NCBI GenBank assembly: GCA_030831315.1 | Contig: JAURLI010000068.1 | Coordinates: 1-40,100 of the forward strand | From: Alphaproteobacteria bacterium | Lineage (GTDB): Bacteria > Pseudomonadota > Alphaproteobacteria > SMXQ01 | DNA: 40,100 bases | Reading direction: 5' to 3' | The notes under the pieces: generated by a model | Told to the model about the DNA's origin: nothing | Databases searched by the model: none | What the model saw: only the letters and a program-made list of their open reading frames with translations | Shown: positions 1-6,743 of the stretch, piece after piece | How positions within the stretch are numbered: position 1 is the first letter of the stretch | Layout of the letters: every line of letters begins with the position of its first letter | Position numbers and translations under genes: made by a program

Positions 1-48
1 CAAGAGTAGTGAGACGCCAAGAGCCAGTGCTGTGAGTGTGCGTTTCAT
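1..48 (-). CDS. Exported protein, N-terminal fragment only (runs off the window)
   Basis: Only the first 16 codons are inside the window. They read MKRTLTALALGVSLLL, a short basic N-terminus followed by a hydrophobic run, which is the beginning of a signal peptide or lipoprotein signal. The start is well supported because a strong Shine-Dalgarno GGAGGT lies 6 to 7 bases before the ATG. The mature part lies outside the window, so the function cannot be named. Confidence 0.6.
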   Translation of the reverse strand, partial: MKRTLTALALGVSLLL

Positions 49-160
49 TTTTAGACCTCCAGCACTTTGATAAGCTTTAGAGCCCAGATGCTGTTTCAAG
101 TAGCGACACCGAAGTGACTGCCGGTCGCGCCAAACGATCTCTCTTTTGTCAGTCCAGAAC

Positions 161-502
161 TCACTGGCTCCTCAAGCAATAGTTACCACTCGAATACCAC
201 CCGCTTGGGCAAGCACCGCGACGATGGATCGCAGGGCGCGCGTTCTGGCCCGCCAAGCAAAAGTTCCCGCTCGAATACCAGCCGCTCGGGCAGCCGCCGT
301 TGCGGCTAATCGCAGGCCGCGCGTTGCTGGTCGGCGAACAATAGTTACCACTGCTGTAATAGCCCGACGGGCAACCGCCATTCCGTGGGATGGGCGATTG
401 AGCAAACGCTGCATGACCGGCGATTACGGCGAGCAGCGCTAGCACGACGGCGAGGGGGAGCTTCTGGGACATCGCTTGCTCGCGATGATTTTCAACCTGC
501 AT
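161..502 (-). CDS. Small secreted protein with three Cys repeats
   Basis: About 113 residues. A hydrophobic signal segment (SQKLPLAVVLALLAVIAG) ends in AAFA, then Q, so export to the periplasm or beyond is likely. The mature part is three near-identical units of about 26 residues, each built on CPSGWYSSGNYC or a close variant and joined by NARPAI linkers; each unit has two cysteines that could form one disulfide. I chose the ATG at 502 because GAGGA lies about 10 bases upstream. The ATG at 472, which gives a more conventional signal peptide, is the alternative. Similar short Cys-repeat proteins occur as uncharacterised proteins in alphaproteobacteria; no function is known to me. It follows the AT-rich gene at 544 on the same strand but has ordinary base composition. 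Confidence 0.65.
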   Translation of the reverse strand: MQVENHREQAMSQKLPLAVVLALLAVIAGHAAFAQSPIPRNGGCPSGYYSSGNYCSPTSNARPAISRNGGCPSGWYSSGNFCLAGQNARPAIHRRGACPSGWYSSGNYCLRSQ

Positions 503-543
503 ATCTAACAATTCCTCTTGTTTGCTAGACGATCTAAGCCGAT

Positions 544-2484
544 TTATTTCAACAACGATTTTGTAGTATCCGGATTAGTATCATCACGAAGATAGTGGTC
601 GCTCCAGTCTAACTTGGGCATTTCCAATGGGCATGCCTCCGCTCCAAACGGGACACCTCCGACCCATGCGGGGTAGAGCGATCGAGTTTTAAAAAATTCG
701 AAGCCGAAAACAACTTTTACACTACACGTCCCCTTAGAGTGTAACACTCTGGTAATACACGCTGACCCAGAGAGAACGTCATAAGTCATTAATCTAGAAT
801 CAACTCCTAATTTCCTACTGAGTTTTTCAAAAATCGAATTTCTAAATCTCTCATTATCCCAGTGTAGCGCGCATGAAAGTCCTATCCTCTCCAGAATCTT
901 TGTTTTGTTTTTTTCAGAGAAAAATAACTTTTTCAGCTCTTCAGTACTTTGCTTTTGAGCTTTTTTAGGATCACAGGACTCAACAATTTTTTTATAAGAT
1001 TCCTCGTCGATTTTTCGAATCGCGCAAATGGAAATGGGTTTGTTTGCATAATTAGAAAACGGTCCCCCACGAGCTTCTTCAGAAAATTCAGGGAATTCCC
1101 CGCCGACCCCGCCGATTAAATTCCACATGGAAGGTTTCTTGCGGCTGTTAACTTTGCTCATTTTATCTAATTGTTTTAATTTATGACATAAGTAGTCAGG
1201 GCCCCTGCGATTTTTTGGATCGAGATAAATCGTGGCAAGTCTTTTCTTTATTTCGTCAGCCGATATCGTGAAACTATAGCGCTCATCATAGAATTTTTTA
1301 TTTGGATATTTGTCATCAGGGCCGTAAGCACTTCTCATATTAGATATGCATTTTTTACCATGTTCTTTAGCCAACGCATTGTCAGCAATACAAGATTCTA
1401 CTATTGGCTTATACTTGGCATTTGATGATAAATCGGCTGAGCAAAAACTCTCTATCCATGCTTTTTCTTTCTCAAGAAATTTAGAATTCTCAAAAATTCC
1501 CTTCGGGAGGAAGCCAAATATTCCATCAGGATTTTTCGCATTTAGCCTGCTTATTTTACGGCAGGTTCCTAATCGCTTGGCAGCTATGTACCTAACCTGA
1601 TCAATCTGATCAATTCCATTTATTGTCTCTAAAAACACATTTTTAACACTATCTTGTTCATATTCCCATGCAACAAGATGCTCCATTTTAATCTGAAAAG
1701 GTTGAAAAAATTTATTTGCTATTTCTTTTCTGTCCTCAATGTAGTTTTTTTCAAGGCCAGAGAAGAAGGCTTTACATTTTTTATACGTCAGTTGTTGAGA
1801 TGCAGCGGGAACCAAATTGGGTGTCGCTGTTGTTTTGCGACTGGCTTCAGAAGGTAACACTGTTTCTTTTGAACTATTGGAGCCAAATTCATTGCTACTT
1901 GATGCGGCTTGGTTCCTCCGTGTTTGTTTGCTGGCACTGCCAGTTGGTTTATTTTCTTGCTGGCGCGCGGTCTGGTCCTTGGTTGGCTCGTCGCCAAATT
2001 CTTTATTATCAGACACTGCTTTGTTTGGAATAGAAGATTGTTTTTTAATAATAATGTCTCTAGGAGCTGCTCTGTTCGCAATAGTTTTAAGGAGTTTTTC
2101 TAGGCTCTGTGCGTCGTTTCTAGATAATTTAATTTCGCAGTTACGAATATTATTACCTCTGGCATTTATTATGGAGCCCTTGAAAAAATCATTAGAAACT
2201 TTTCCTAGCTCAAAACGCCATTCATTCTTTGCGATGTCTGATACACCCAAAAATTTAATGTTTTTTGAAGATACATCTAGTACCCAAGTTATGGATTTAA
2301 ATTTGTTATTTTGATAATGCGTTCCTACTTTCTTCTCATTTGAGAAGTTAAAATTAATGTTTCGAGTATAACTTGGGTTGCCCGTAACGAGGTGCTGTTC
2401 ACAATATAGAGTAGAACTCGTTTTCGCGTACGCCGTGGTGGCGAATAAAAGTGAGGCTGAAATGGAACATAATATTTTTCTCAC
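544..2484 (-). CDS. Large AT-rich secreted orphan protein, function unknown
   Basis: 646 residues, starting at a GTG with GAGG five bases upstream. Residues 1-20 form a signal peptide (basic start, hydrophobic core, AYA before the cut), so the product is probably periplasmic or secreted. Residues about 25-125 look like one compact domain. About 140-230 is a low-complexity Ser/Gln/Lys/Asn linker. About 235-646 is a second, Lys- and Cys-containing region with cysteine spacing compatible with several disulfides. I recognise no known family. The gene is visibly much richer in A and T than everything to the right of 4750, with AAA, AAT and ATA codons throughout, which suggests horizontal acquisition. 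A possible promoter is TGACAA at 2563-2568 (minus-strand TTGTCA) with a weak -10 at 2540-2545. Confidence 0.75.
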   Translation of the reverse strand: MRKILCSISASLLFATTAYAKTSSTLYCEQHLVTGNPSYTRNINFNFSNEKKVGTHYQNNKFKSITWVLDVSSKNIKFLGVSDIAKNEWRFELGKVSNDFFKGSIINARGNNIRNCEIKLSRNDAQSLEKLLKTIANRAAPRDIIIKKQSSIPNKAVSDNKEFGDEPTKDQTARQQENKPTGSASKQTRRNQAASSSNEFGSNSSKETVLPSEASRKTTATPNLVPAASQQLTYKKCKAFFSGLEKNYIEDRKEIANKFFQPFQIKMEHLVAWEYEQDSVKNVFLETINGIDQIDQVRYIAAKRLGTCRKISRLNAKNPDGIFGFLPKGIFENSKFLEKEKAWIESFCSADLSSNAKYKPIVESCIADNALAKEHGKKCISNMRSAYGPDDKYPNKKFYDERYSFTISADEIKKRLATIYLDPKNRRGPDYLCHKLKQLDKMSKVNSRKKPSMWNLIGGVGGEFPEFSEEARGGPFSNYANKPISICAIRKIDEESYKKIVESCDPKKAQKQSTEELKKLFFSEKNKTKILERIGLSCALHWDNERFRNSIFEKLSRKLGVDSRLMTYDVLSGSACITRVLHSKGTCSVKVVFGFEFFKTRSLYPAWVGGVPFGAEACPLEMPKLDWSDHYLRDDTNPDTTKSLLK

Positions 2485-3114
2485 GATAACCTCGCTTTTT
2501 TGCTTTTAATCACCAAGGAACATATTGGATTTAGGGTTCATACTGCTTCGATCGAGGGTTTTTGACAATCTCGTCGCCAGCACGCCGCCTCAGCGTCGGC
2601 CGCGCGGCGGAGCCATTTGTTAATGAAGCTAAGCGAAGGGGAATGAACGATGGTTGCCGCAAAACCTTTTTCTAGAGGTGCTGTGCCGGGCGTTGACCTC
2701 CTTGCCTCGTTTGACAGGAATTTTGGAGAGAACTGGCCTTTGCGGCAAGGGCCGATGGAGGGCCCGTCCGGCGTCCGGGGGCCGGTTGCGACGCAAGATT
2801 GATCCAAAGCCAACGGACAAACCGTATAAAGATCGATCTTTCCAGATCACAGTTTCCTCCCCGACTTCAGCCCCGGCATCAAAAGTGCCGGGGTTTTCTT
2901 ATGGGGCCGCTCCAGACGTTTCTCAGATTTAGTTATCGGAAAGTCTGCAAGGGTGGGATGCATTTTAATAAAGCATTCATATTATTTATTAACTCGATTG
3001 AAGATAGACCATATTGCAAACGTTACCAGTATACCTCTTGGACCTGGGGGTTACCCATCAGCCATTGTCAGACGTCAATGGCATCAGTGCCAATGGTCAT
3101 GAACACTGGAATTG
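2485..3114. other. Gene-poor stretch between the AT-rich orphan and the polymerase-like gene
   Basis: About 630 bases with no convincing gene; the short reading frames here have no ribosome binding site or recognisable product. The left half is GC-rich and structured, unlike the orphan gene beside it. An orphan plus-strand terminator sits at 2871-2900. Next to the end of the polymerase-like gene there is an inverted repeat, GCCATTG (3061-3067) and CAATGGC (3076-3082), with a further GCCAATGG at 3089-3096. Confidence 0.5.
2871..2900 (+). terminator. Rho-independent terminator with no obvious gene upstream
   Basis: CCCCGGCA (2871-2878) pairs perfectly with TGCCGGGG (2886-2893) across a 7-base loop and is followed by TTTTCTT. 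This is a textbook intrinsic terminator on the plus strand, but no plus-strand coding gene precedes it. It may end a small RNA or be left over from a lost gene. An exact TTGACA at 2710-2715 has no good -10 partner at the usual distance. Confidence 0.7.
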
Positions 3115-4437
3115 TTACTCTCCCTCATGCACTGCAGGTGTCATCCCGCATATCTGTTCATAATGTTCTACTATAAGTTGTTTACATGATGTGGCATGCC
3201 GCCTCTGGACGATCAGGCTGTCATGAACTGGCAGAGAAGCAATCTGATGCTTGCGGATAAGGGTCAGAACGGTCCGGATAATCGCCTGTGACTCGTAGTA
3301 CATGAGTTCGAGGGAAGAGAGCTTCTGTCGCTCCCACTTCCTCAGGACAGGCAGAGCGCCGAGAATGACCGGAGTAATTTTCTTCAGGGGATAGTCTCTT
3401 GAGAGCTCGATACCCAGTTCCCGCATGTCCTCGATATGGGCCGGGGACCAGCGCTTTGGTACGTCACCTTTTCCAAGCGCCATCGTCACCCAGGCTTTAA
3501 CGACCCCCCTTGGAACACCATTGACCTCATAGGGGTCCTTGGAAGGAACCATTGGCACCCCAAAAATTCCGTGGAGGATTGTCAGATGACTGGCCCGGAT
3601 ATCCAGCTCAATGACCGGCTCTCCATTGATCCTGATGGCTGCCCTCTGCTGCTTCTTTAGGAGTTGGTAGTTGTCTTCTCCAATGCTGTAGAGCCTGCCA
3701 CCCCTGTCCCAGTCGTATCCCTCCTTTTTGCCCTCATTGAAGACCCTCCTGAATCCACGATGGATGGCACCACTGAGTTCAATGGTGGTCCAAAAGGCGT
3801 TTATTTCCCTGACCTCCTTTTCGAGACGCGCTGAGACAGATGAAGCCGCAAACCTCATTGGCCTTCCCTGGCTCTTGATGTGACCGGCCCGGGTACTGGG
3901 TGCTTTAAGAACGAGAACTCTGGTGGGCGGGTGCTCATGAAAATTCTGGTCGATGTTTTCCGGAGAGATGCCGAGCCCGACGGCGAGTTTCAGAAACTTC
4001 CCAAGTGGCCTGATCCGGGTAGCCCGACCTCTCCCGCTGGAGCTTTTCTCGCCGAAGACTTCGCGATCATAAAAACCGCGGTGAATTTCAATCAGCCCCA
4101 GGTCGGAAGCAGCCGTCATGATCTGCTTGAAATGACGGTAGGAGACTTTCTCCCCGGTGAACGTGTTGGGGCTTTGTTCGTGCCAGGACCAGCGTCCCGT
4201 TGACCTCTGCTGGGCCTTGAGCAGGTCGGCAAAGAACGCGCCACAAGCTGCATTGAAGCGTCCCTCGGCCTTTTCCCCGCGTCTGCGGGTCTTCCTTGGA
4301 TTTGCGCCGCTGAGAAGTGGACCAAGATGGGCACAGAAGGCCCGGGCGTATTCGGTAACGGGGTAGAAGTCGAGCTGCATCCGGCGGGCCTGGCTGCGGG
4401 CTTCCCAGTCGAGGGGTTTGCGTGACACTGGCTTCAT
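3115..4437 (-). CDS. Polymerase-palm-like protein with possible N-terminal winged helix
   Basis: 440 residues. The C-terminal half carries three motifs in the order and rough spacing of the family A DNA polymerase / T7 RNA polymerase palm. Motif A-like is ELDIRASHLTIL with Asp279. Motif B-like is RGVVKAWVTMALG, where Arg310 and Lys314 keep the R-x3-K spacing. Motif C-like is PVHDSLIV with His405-Asp406-Ser407. HDS is the T7 RNA polymerase form; DNA polymerases usually have HDE. Residues about 95-150 (SYRHFKQIMTAASDLGLIEI, then basic residues) resemble a winged helix as in plasmid replication initiators. There is no exonuclease domain. The gene sits alone next to tRNA-Glu, fitting a replication or maintenance protein of an integrated element. 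The ATG at 4437 has no clear Shine-Dalgarno. The polymerase assignment is by eye and is inference; a catalytically dead initiator is an alternative. Confidence 0.5.
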   Translation of the reverse strand: MKPVSRKPLDWEARSQARRMQLDFYPVTEYARAFCAHLGPLLSGANPRKTRRRGEKAEGRFNAACGAFFADLLKAQQRSTGRWSWHEQSPNTFTGEKVSYRHFKQIMTAASDLGLIEIHRGFYDREVFGEKSSSGRGRATRIRPLGKFLKLAVGLGISPENIDQNFHEHPPTRVLVLKAPSTRAGHIKSQGRPMRFAASSVSARLEKEVREINAFWTTIELSGAIHRGFRRVFNEGKKEGYDWDRGGRLYSIGEDNYQLLKKQQRAAIRINGEPVIELDIRASHLTILHGIFGVPMVPSKDPYEVNGVPRGVVKAWVTMALGKGDVPKRWSPAHIEDMRELGIELSRDYPLKKITPVILGALPVLRKWERQKLSSLELMYYESQAIIRTVLTLIRKHQIASLPVHDSLIVQRRHATSCKQLIVEHYEQICGMTPAVHEGE

Positions 4438-4749
4438 CGAGGCACTTTATCGGGCTTCAGAGGGGGGCTGTGATTCGGTCTCGCTTTGCGGTGCCTGTGA
4501 GGCTGACAGATCTGATATCGCGCTGCAGGGGCATTTCCAGGCCTTTTCCGGGGTCTTTTTTGGGCCTTTTTCTGTTCCCTCCCCGGTGGGGGAACCGAAC
4601 CATGGGCCAGTGGCAATGAGTGCAGGGGGGGGGCGACGGTCAGGACTGTCACACATTTTGTAACACAAAATCGTGCCAAAACACGGGTTCCTGACCTCAG
4701 AGCTTTTGCAAGCTACTGAAATCATTATATATTTTTTTTAGAAAAAAGG
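4438..4749. other. Upstream region of the polymerase-like gene, to the tRNA-Glu 3' end
   Basis: About 310 bases without a supported gene. It contains T-rich and G-rich runs around 4540-4630, a perfect inverted repeat at 4655-4671, and a very AT-rich segment at 4720-4747. On the minus strand that AT-rich segment starts with TTTTTT just after the tRNA (possible tRNA terminator) and includes TATAAT (4724-4729), which could be a -10 box for the polymerase-like gene; no -35 is recognisable. Confidence 0.45.
4655..4671. promoter_or_regulatory. Perfect inverted repeat, candidate operator
   Basis: ATTTTGT, then AAC, then ACAAAAT: seven perfectly paired bases on each side of a 3-base centre. It lies upstream of the polymerase-like gene and downstream of the TATAAT at 4724-4729, a position suited to autoregulation or origin recognition. 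The binding protein is unknown. Confidence 0.4.
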
Positions 4750-4825
4750 TGGCGTCCCCTAGGGGATTCGAACCCCTGTTATCGCCGTGAGAGGGCGATG
4801 TCCTAGGCCACTAGACGAAGGGGAC
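4750..4825 (-). tRNA. tRNA-Glu (anticodon CTC)
   Basis: The minus strand folds as a complete cloverleaf. The acceptor 5' strand is GTCCCCT, its 3' partner AGGGGAC, discriminator G, and CCA is encoded. The anticodon stem is TCGCC/GGCGA with loop CTCTCAC, giving anticodon CTC, which reads GAG. The T arm carries GGTTCGAATCC. A T-run follows the CCA. Upstream, at 4835-4848, is a perfect CCGGCC-TT-GGCCGG palindrome, and a possible promoter (TTGATC near 4881-4886 with an AT-rich -10 near 4856-4863) precedes it. The 3' end faces the accessory block, as for a tRNA used as an integration site. Confidence 0.95.
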
Positions 4826-4927
4826 CCGTGGCAACCGGCCTTGGCCGGAAGGCGAATTATCTAGCGGTTCGCCGGGCGGCGATCAAGGACAAAGGGCGGG
4901 GCGTCCGGCCCGGTACCCGGAAACCGC

Positions 4928-5362
4928 TCAGCTTTCAGGGACTTCCGCGAGTTCGGCCTCGGCAAAGGCATTGCCATCGAATGCATAGGCTCGCACCAGG
5001 GTGGCCCGCATCGCGCCGCCACCCACGATGACCCAGACATCCCCCGCCGCCGCGCCGTCGCGGGCGCGCGCGAGATCGGTCGCCGAAGGCTCGGCCGCGC
5101 CGCCGGGATGGGAATGGTAAGGCCCGATGACCGCCTCGCCCGCGTCGCGGGCAAGACGGTGGGTGGCGAGGAGAACGACGGGATCGACCTCGAAACGGCG
5201 GGCGGGATCGTCAGCGACATTGGCCGCGGCGACGGCGCGGGTGATGCGGCAAATCGCGCTATCCCGGCGGCCGATGAGCAGCCCGCAGCATTCATTGGGC
5301 TGGGCGGCCCCGGCCGCGGCGCGGATCGCGCCAAGGGCAGAGGCGGTGATTTCGACCCTCAC
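4928..5362 (-). CDS. JAMM/MPN+ metalloprotease-like protein (Mov34/JAB family)
   Basis: 144 residues, a single-domain bacterial JAB protein. The JAMM zinc site is intact: Glu24 in NECCGLLIG, then His83 and His85 in YHSHPGG, and Asp96 with exact H-x-H-x10-D spacing and the usual Ser93. This family cleaves isopeptide or peptide bonds after ubiquitin-like or sulfur-carrier proteins, or acts in cysteine and thiamine-type sulfur chemistry. No ThiS/MoaD-like carrier or E1-like partner is encoded nearby, so the substrate is unknown. It starts at a GTG that overlaps the stop of the small membrane protein gene before it by four bases (GTGA), so the two are co-transcribed and probably translationally coupled. 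Confidence 0.85.
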   Translation of the reverse strand: MRVEITASALGAIRAAAGAAQPNECCGLLIGRRDSAICRITRAVAAANVADDPARRFEVDPVVLLATHRLARDAGEAVIGPYHSHPGGAAEPSATDLARARDGAAAGDVWVIVGGGAMRATLVRAYAFDGNAFAEAELAEVPES

Positions 5363-5667
5363 CTCGCCCCGCCGGCGGCGATGTCGTAACGGGCAGCAAG
5401 GCGCCCGTCGGCGGCATCGAAGACGAACAGCGCCTCACGCCCATCGGCAAGGCGTGCGCGCAGCAGCAGGCGCCCGCCATCGAGGCGCGATTCGATGATG
5501 GCCGCACCGGCCGGCAATTCGAGGCGCATGGCCGTGCCGGACGACTTGGAGACCGGCGCAGAACCGCCGATTCTTCCCGCCCGTTCGAAGATCAGCGTGG
5601 CCAGCACGCTGGCCCCGATCAGGATGGCGATGCCCATGGCAATGACCAGGGTCTTGAGTGCGCGCAT
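5359..5667 (-). CDS. Small single-pass membrane protein (DUF6476-like)
   Basis: About 102 residues. An N-terminal MRALKTLVIAMG leads into one transmembrane helix (residues about 6-26), then a short soluble domain with beta-rich segments (MRLELPAGAAIIES, GGRLLLRARLADG, LFVFDAADGRL). The sequence resembles the small alphaproteobacterial family DUF6476, which is often encoded divergently from an rluD-type gene as it is here. I place the start at the ATG at 5667; an in-frame ATG at 5691 would add MAGRVDKI and make the gene overlap the divergent start. The stop overlaps the JAMM gene start. Function unknown; the topology places the soluble part either in the periplasm or on the inner face. Confidence 0.75.
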   Translation of the reverse strand: MRALKTLVIAMGIAILIGASVLATLIFERAGRIGGSAPVSKSSGTAMRLELPAGAAIIESRLDGGRLLLRARLADGREALFVFDAADGRLAARYDIAAGGAR

Positions 5668-5689
5668 GATTTTGTCCACTCTCCCCGCC

Positions 5690-6646
5690 ATGAACAGTGG
5701 CAGCAAAACAGATATCCCTGACGGGGCCCGGATCGTCGTCGCCGGCGCCGAAGCGCGCGGGCGGATGGACGCCTTCCTGGCCGCAGAACTTTCCGACCTG
5801 TCGCGATCGCGCCTCAAGGCGCTGATCGGAGCGGGCGCGGTCACCGCCGACGGCGCGACGATAAAGGACCCGTCCCGGGCGGTCAAACCGGGGGCGACCT
5901 ATTGCGTCATCCTGCCCGCCCCCGTTCCGGCGACGCCGGTGGGCCAGGATATCGCCCTCGACATCCTGTTCGAAGACGACCACCTGATCGTCATAAACAA
6001 GCCCGCCGGCCTCGTCGTGCACCCGGCGCCGGGCAATCCTGACCGTACGCTGGTCAACGCCCTGATCCACCACTGCGGCACGAGCCTGACCGGCATCGGT
6101 GGCGTCGCCCGGCCGGGTATCGTCCACCGCCTCGACAAGGATACATCGGGCGTCATGGTCGTCGCCAAGACGGCCGAAGCGCACGCTTCCCTCGTCACCC
6201 AGTTCGCGAGCCGCACGATCGAGCGGGCGTACGGCGCCCTGGTCTGGGGCACGCCAAGCCCGGCCGCGGGACGGATCGAGGGCAATATCGGCCGCAGCCC
6301 GCGCAACCGGAAGAAAATGGCAGTCCTGCGCAATGGCGGCCGCCCGGCCGCGACGCGCTACAAAGTGGTCGCCGCCGTCGGCAGCAAGGCCTGCCGCATC
6401 GAATGCCGCCTGGAAACCGGCCGCACCCACCAGATCCGCGTCCATCTCGCCCATATCGGCCATCCGGTGATCGGTGATCCTCTTTATGGAGGCCGCCGTA
6501 AAATCGCCGGGTTTGACGCCGACCATCAGGCCCTGCATGCCTTTCGCCTCGGATTCCGGCATCCGGCAGGCGGCGAACTCCTGCGTTTTGAGGCTGATTT
6601 TTCTATATATTTCATCGCTTTACAAAAATTTTTAGAAGACTTATAA
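5690..6646 (+). CDS. rluD: RluD/RluA-family 23S rRNA pseudouridine synthase
   Basis: 318 residues from the ATG at 5690. An S4-like RNA-binding domain (residues about 15-75, with LSRSRLKALIGAGAV) is followed by the catalytic domain. The signature HRLDKDTSG is at 146-154, with the nucleophilic aspartate at Asp149; the domain ends with GRTHQIRVHLAHIGHPVIGD and DPLYGG. RluD converts specific uridines in helix 69 of 23S rRNA to pseudouridine; RluC-type specificity cannot be excluded. Only 22 bases separate its start from the divergent small membrane protein gene, and no Shine-Dalgarno is visible, so its promoter must lie inside the neighbouring gene or it is translated from a minimal leader. The final residues (FIALQKFLEDL) fall in AT-rich sequence just before rpoH. 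Confidence 0.9.
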   Translation: MNSGSKTDIPDGARIVVAGAEARGRMDAFLAAELSDLSRSRLKALIGAGAVTADGATIKDPSRAVKPGATYCVILPAPVPATPVGQDIALDILFEDDHLIVINKPAGLVVHPAPGNPDRTLVNALIHHCGTSLTGIGGVARPGIVHRLDKDTSGVMVVAKTAEAHASLVTQFASRTIERAYGALVWGTPSPAAGRIEGNIGRSPRNRKKMAVLRNGGRPAATRYKVVAAVGSKACRIECRLETGRTHQIRVHLAHIGHPVIGDPLYGGRRKIAGFDADHQALHAFRLGFRHPAGGELLRFEADFSIYFIALQKFLEDL

Positions 6647-6676
6647 AAAATATTATTCCAGACTGATTTAGTAATG

Positions 6677-6682
6677 TATAAT
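6677..6682 (+). promoter_or_regulatory. Candidate rpoH promoter (-10 box)
   Basis: An exact TATAAT lies in an AT-rich gap between rluD and rpoH. The -35 region about 17 bases upstream (ATTCCA) is poor, so activation or another sigma factor may help. Transcription would start near 6689, leaving a leader of about 55 bases before the ATG at 6744. Confidence 0.5.
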
Positions 6683-6691
6683 TCGCGCCAT

Positions 6692-6709
6692 GAACGGGGG
6701 GTCCCGTTC
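6692..6709 (+). promoter_or_regulatory. 5' hairpin in the rpoH leader
   Basis: GAACGGG (6692-6698) and CCCGTTC (6703-6709) form a perfect 7-bp stem with loop GGGT right at the predicted 5' end of the rpoH message. It could protect the transcript or be part of a thermosensing leader. It does not itself cover the start codon at 6744. Confidence 0.45.
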
Positions 6710-6743
6710 CCTGTGTCTGCAAGTCGAGGTTAAAGCCGAAGTC

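Noticed and set aside
2538-2932. Short frames on both strands in the gap before the polymerase-like gene
   Set aside because: No Shine-Dalgarno, no homology that I recognise, and the plus-strand one runs through the terminator at 2871-2900.
2485-3114. An attachment-site copy of the tRNA-Glu 3' end
   Set aside because: I looked for the T-arm and acceptor sequence (TTCGAATCCCC and AGGGGAC) here and to the left end and found no convincing second copy.
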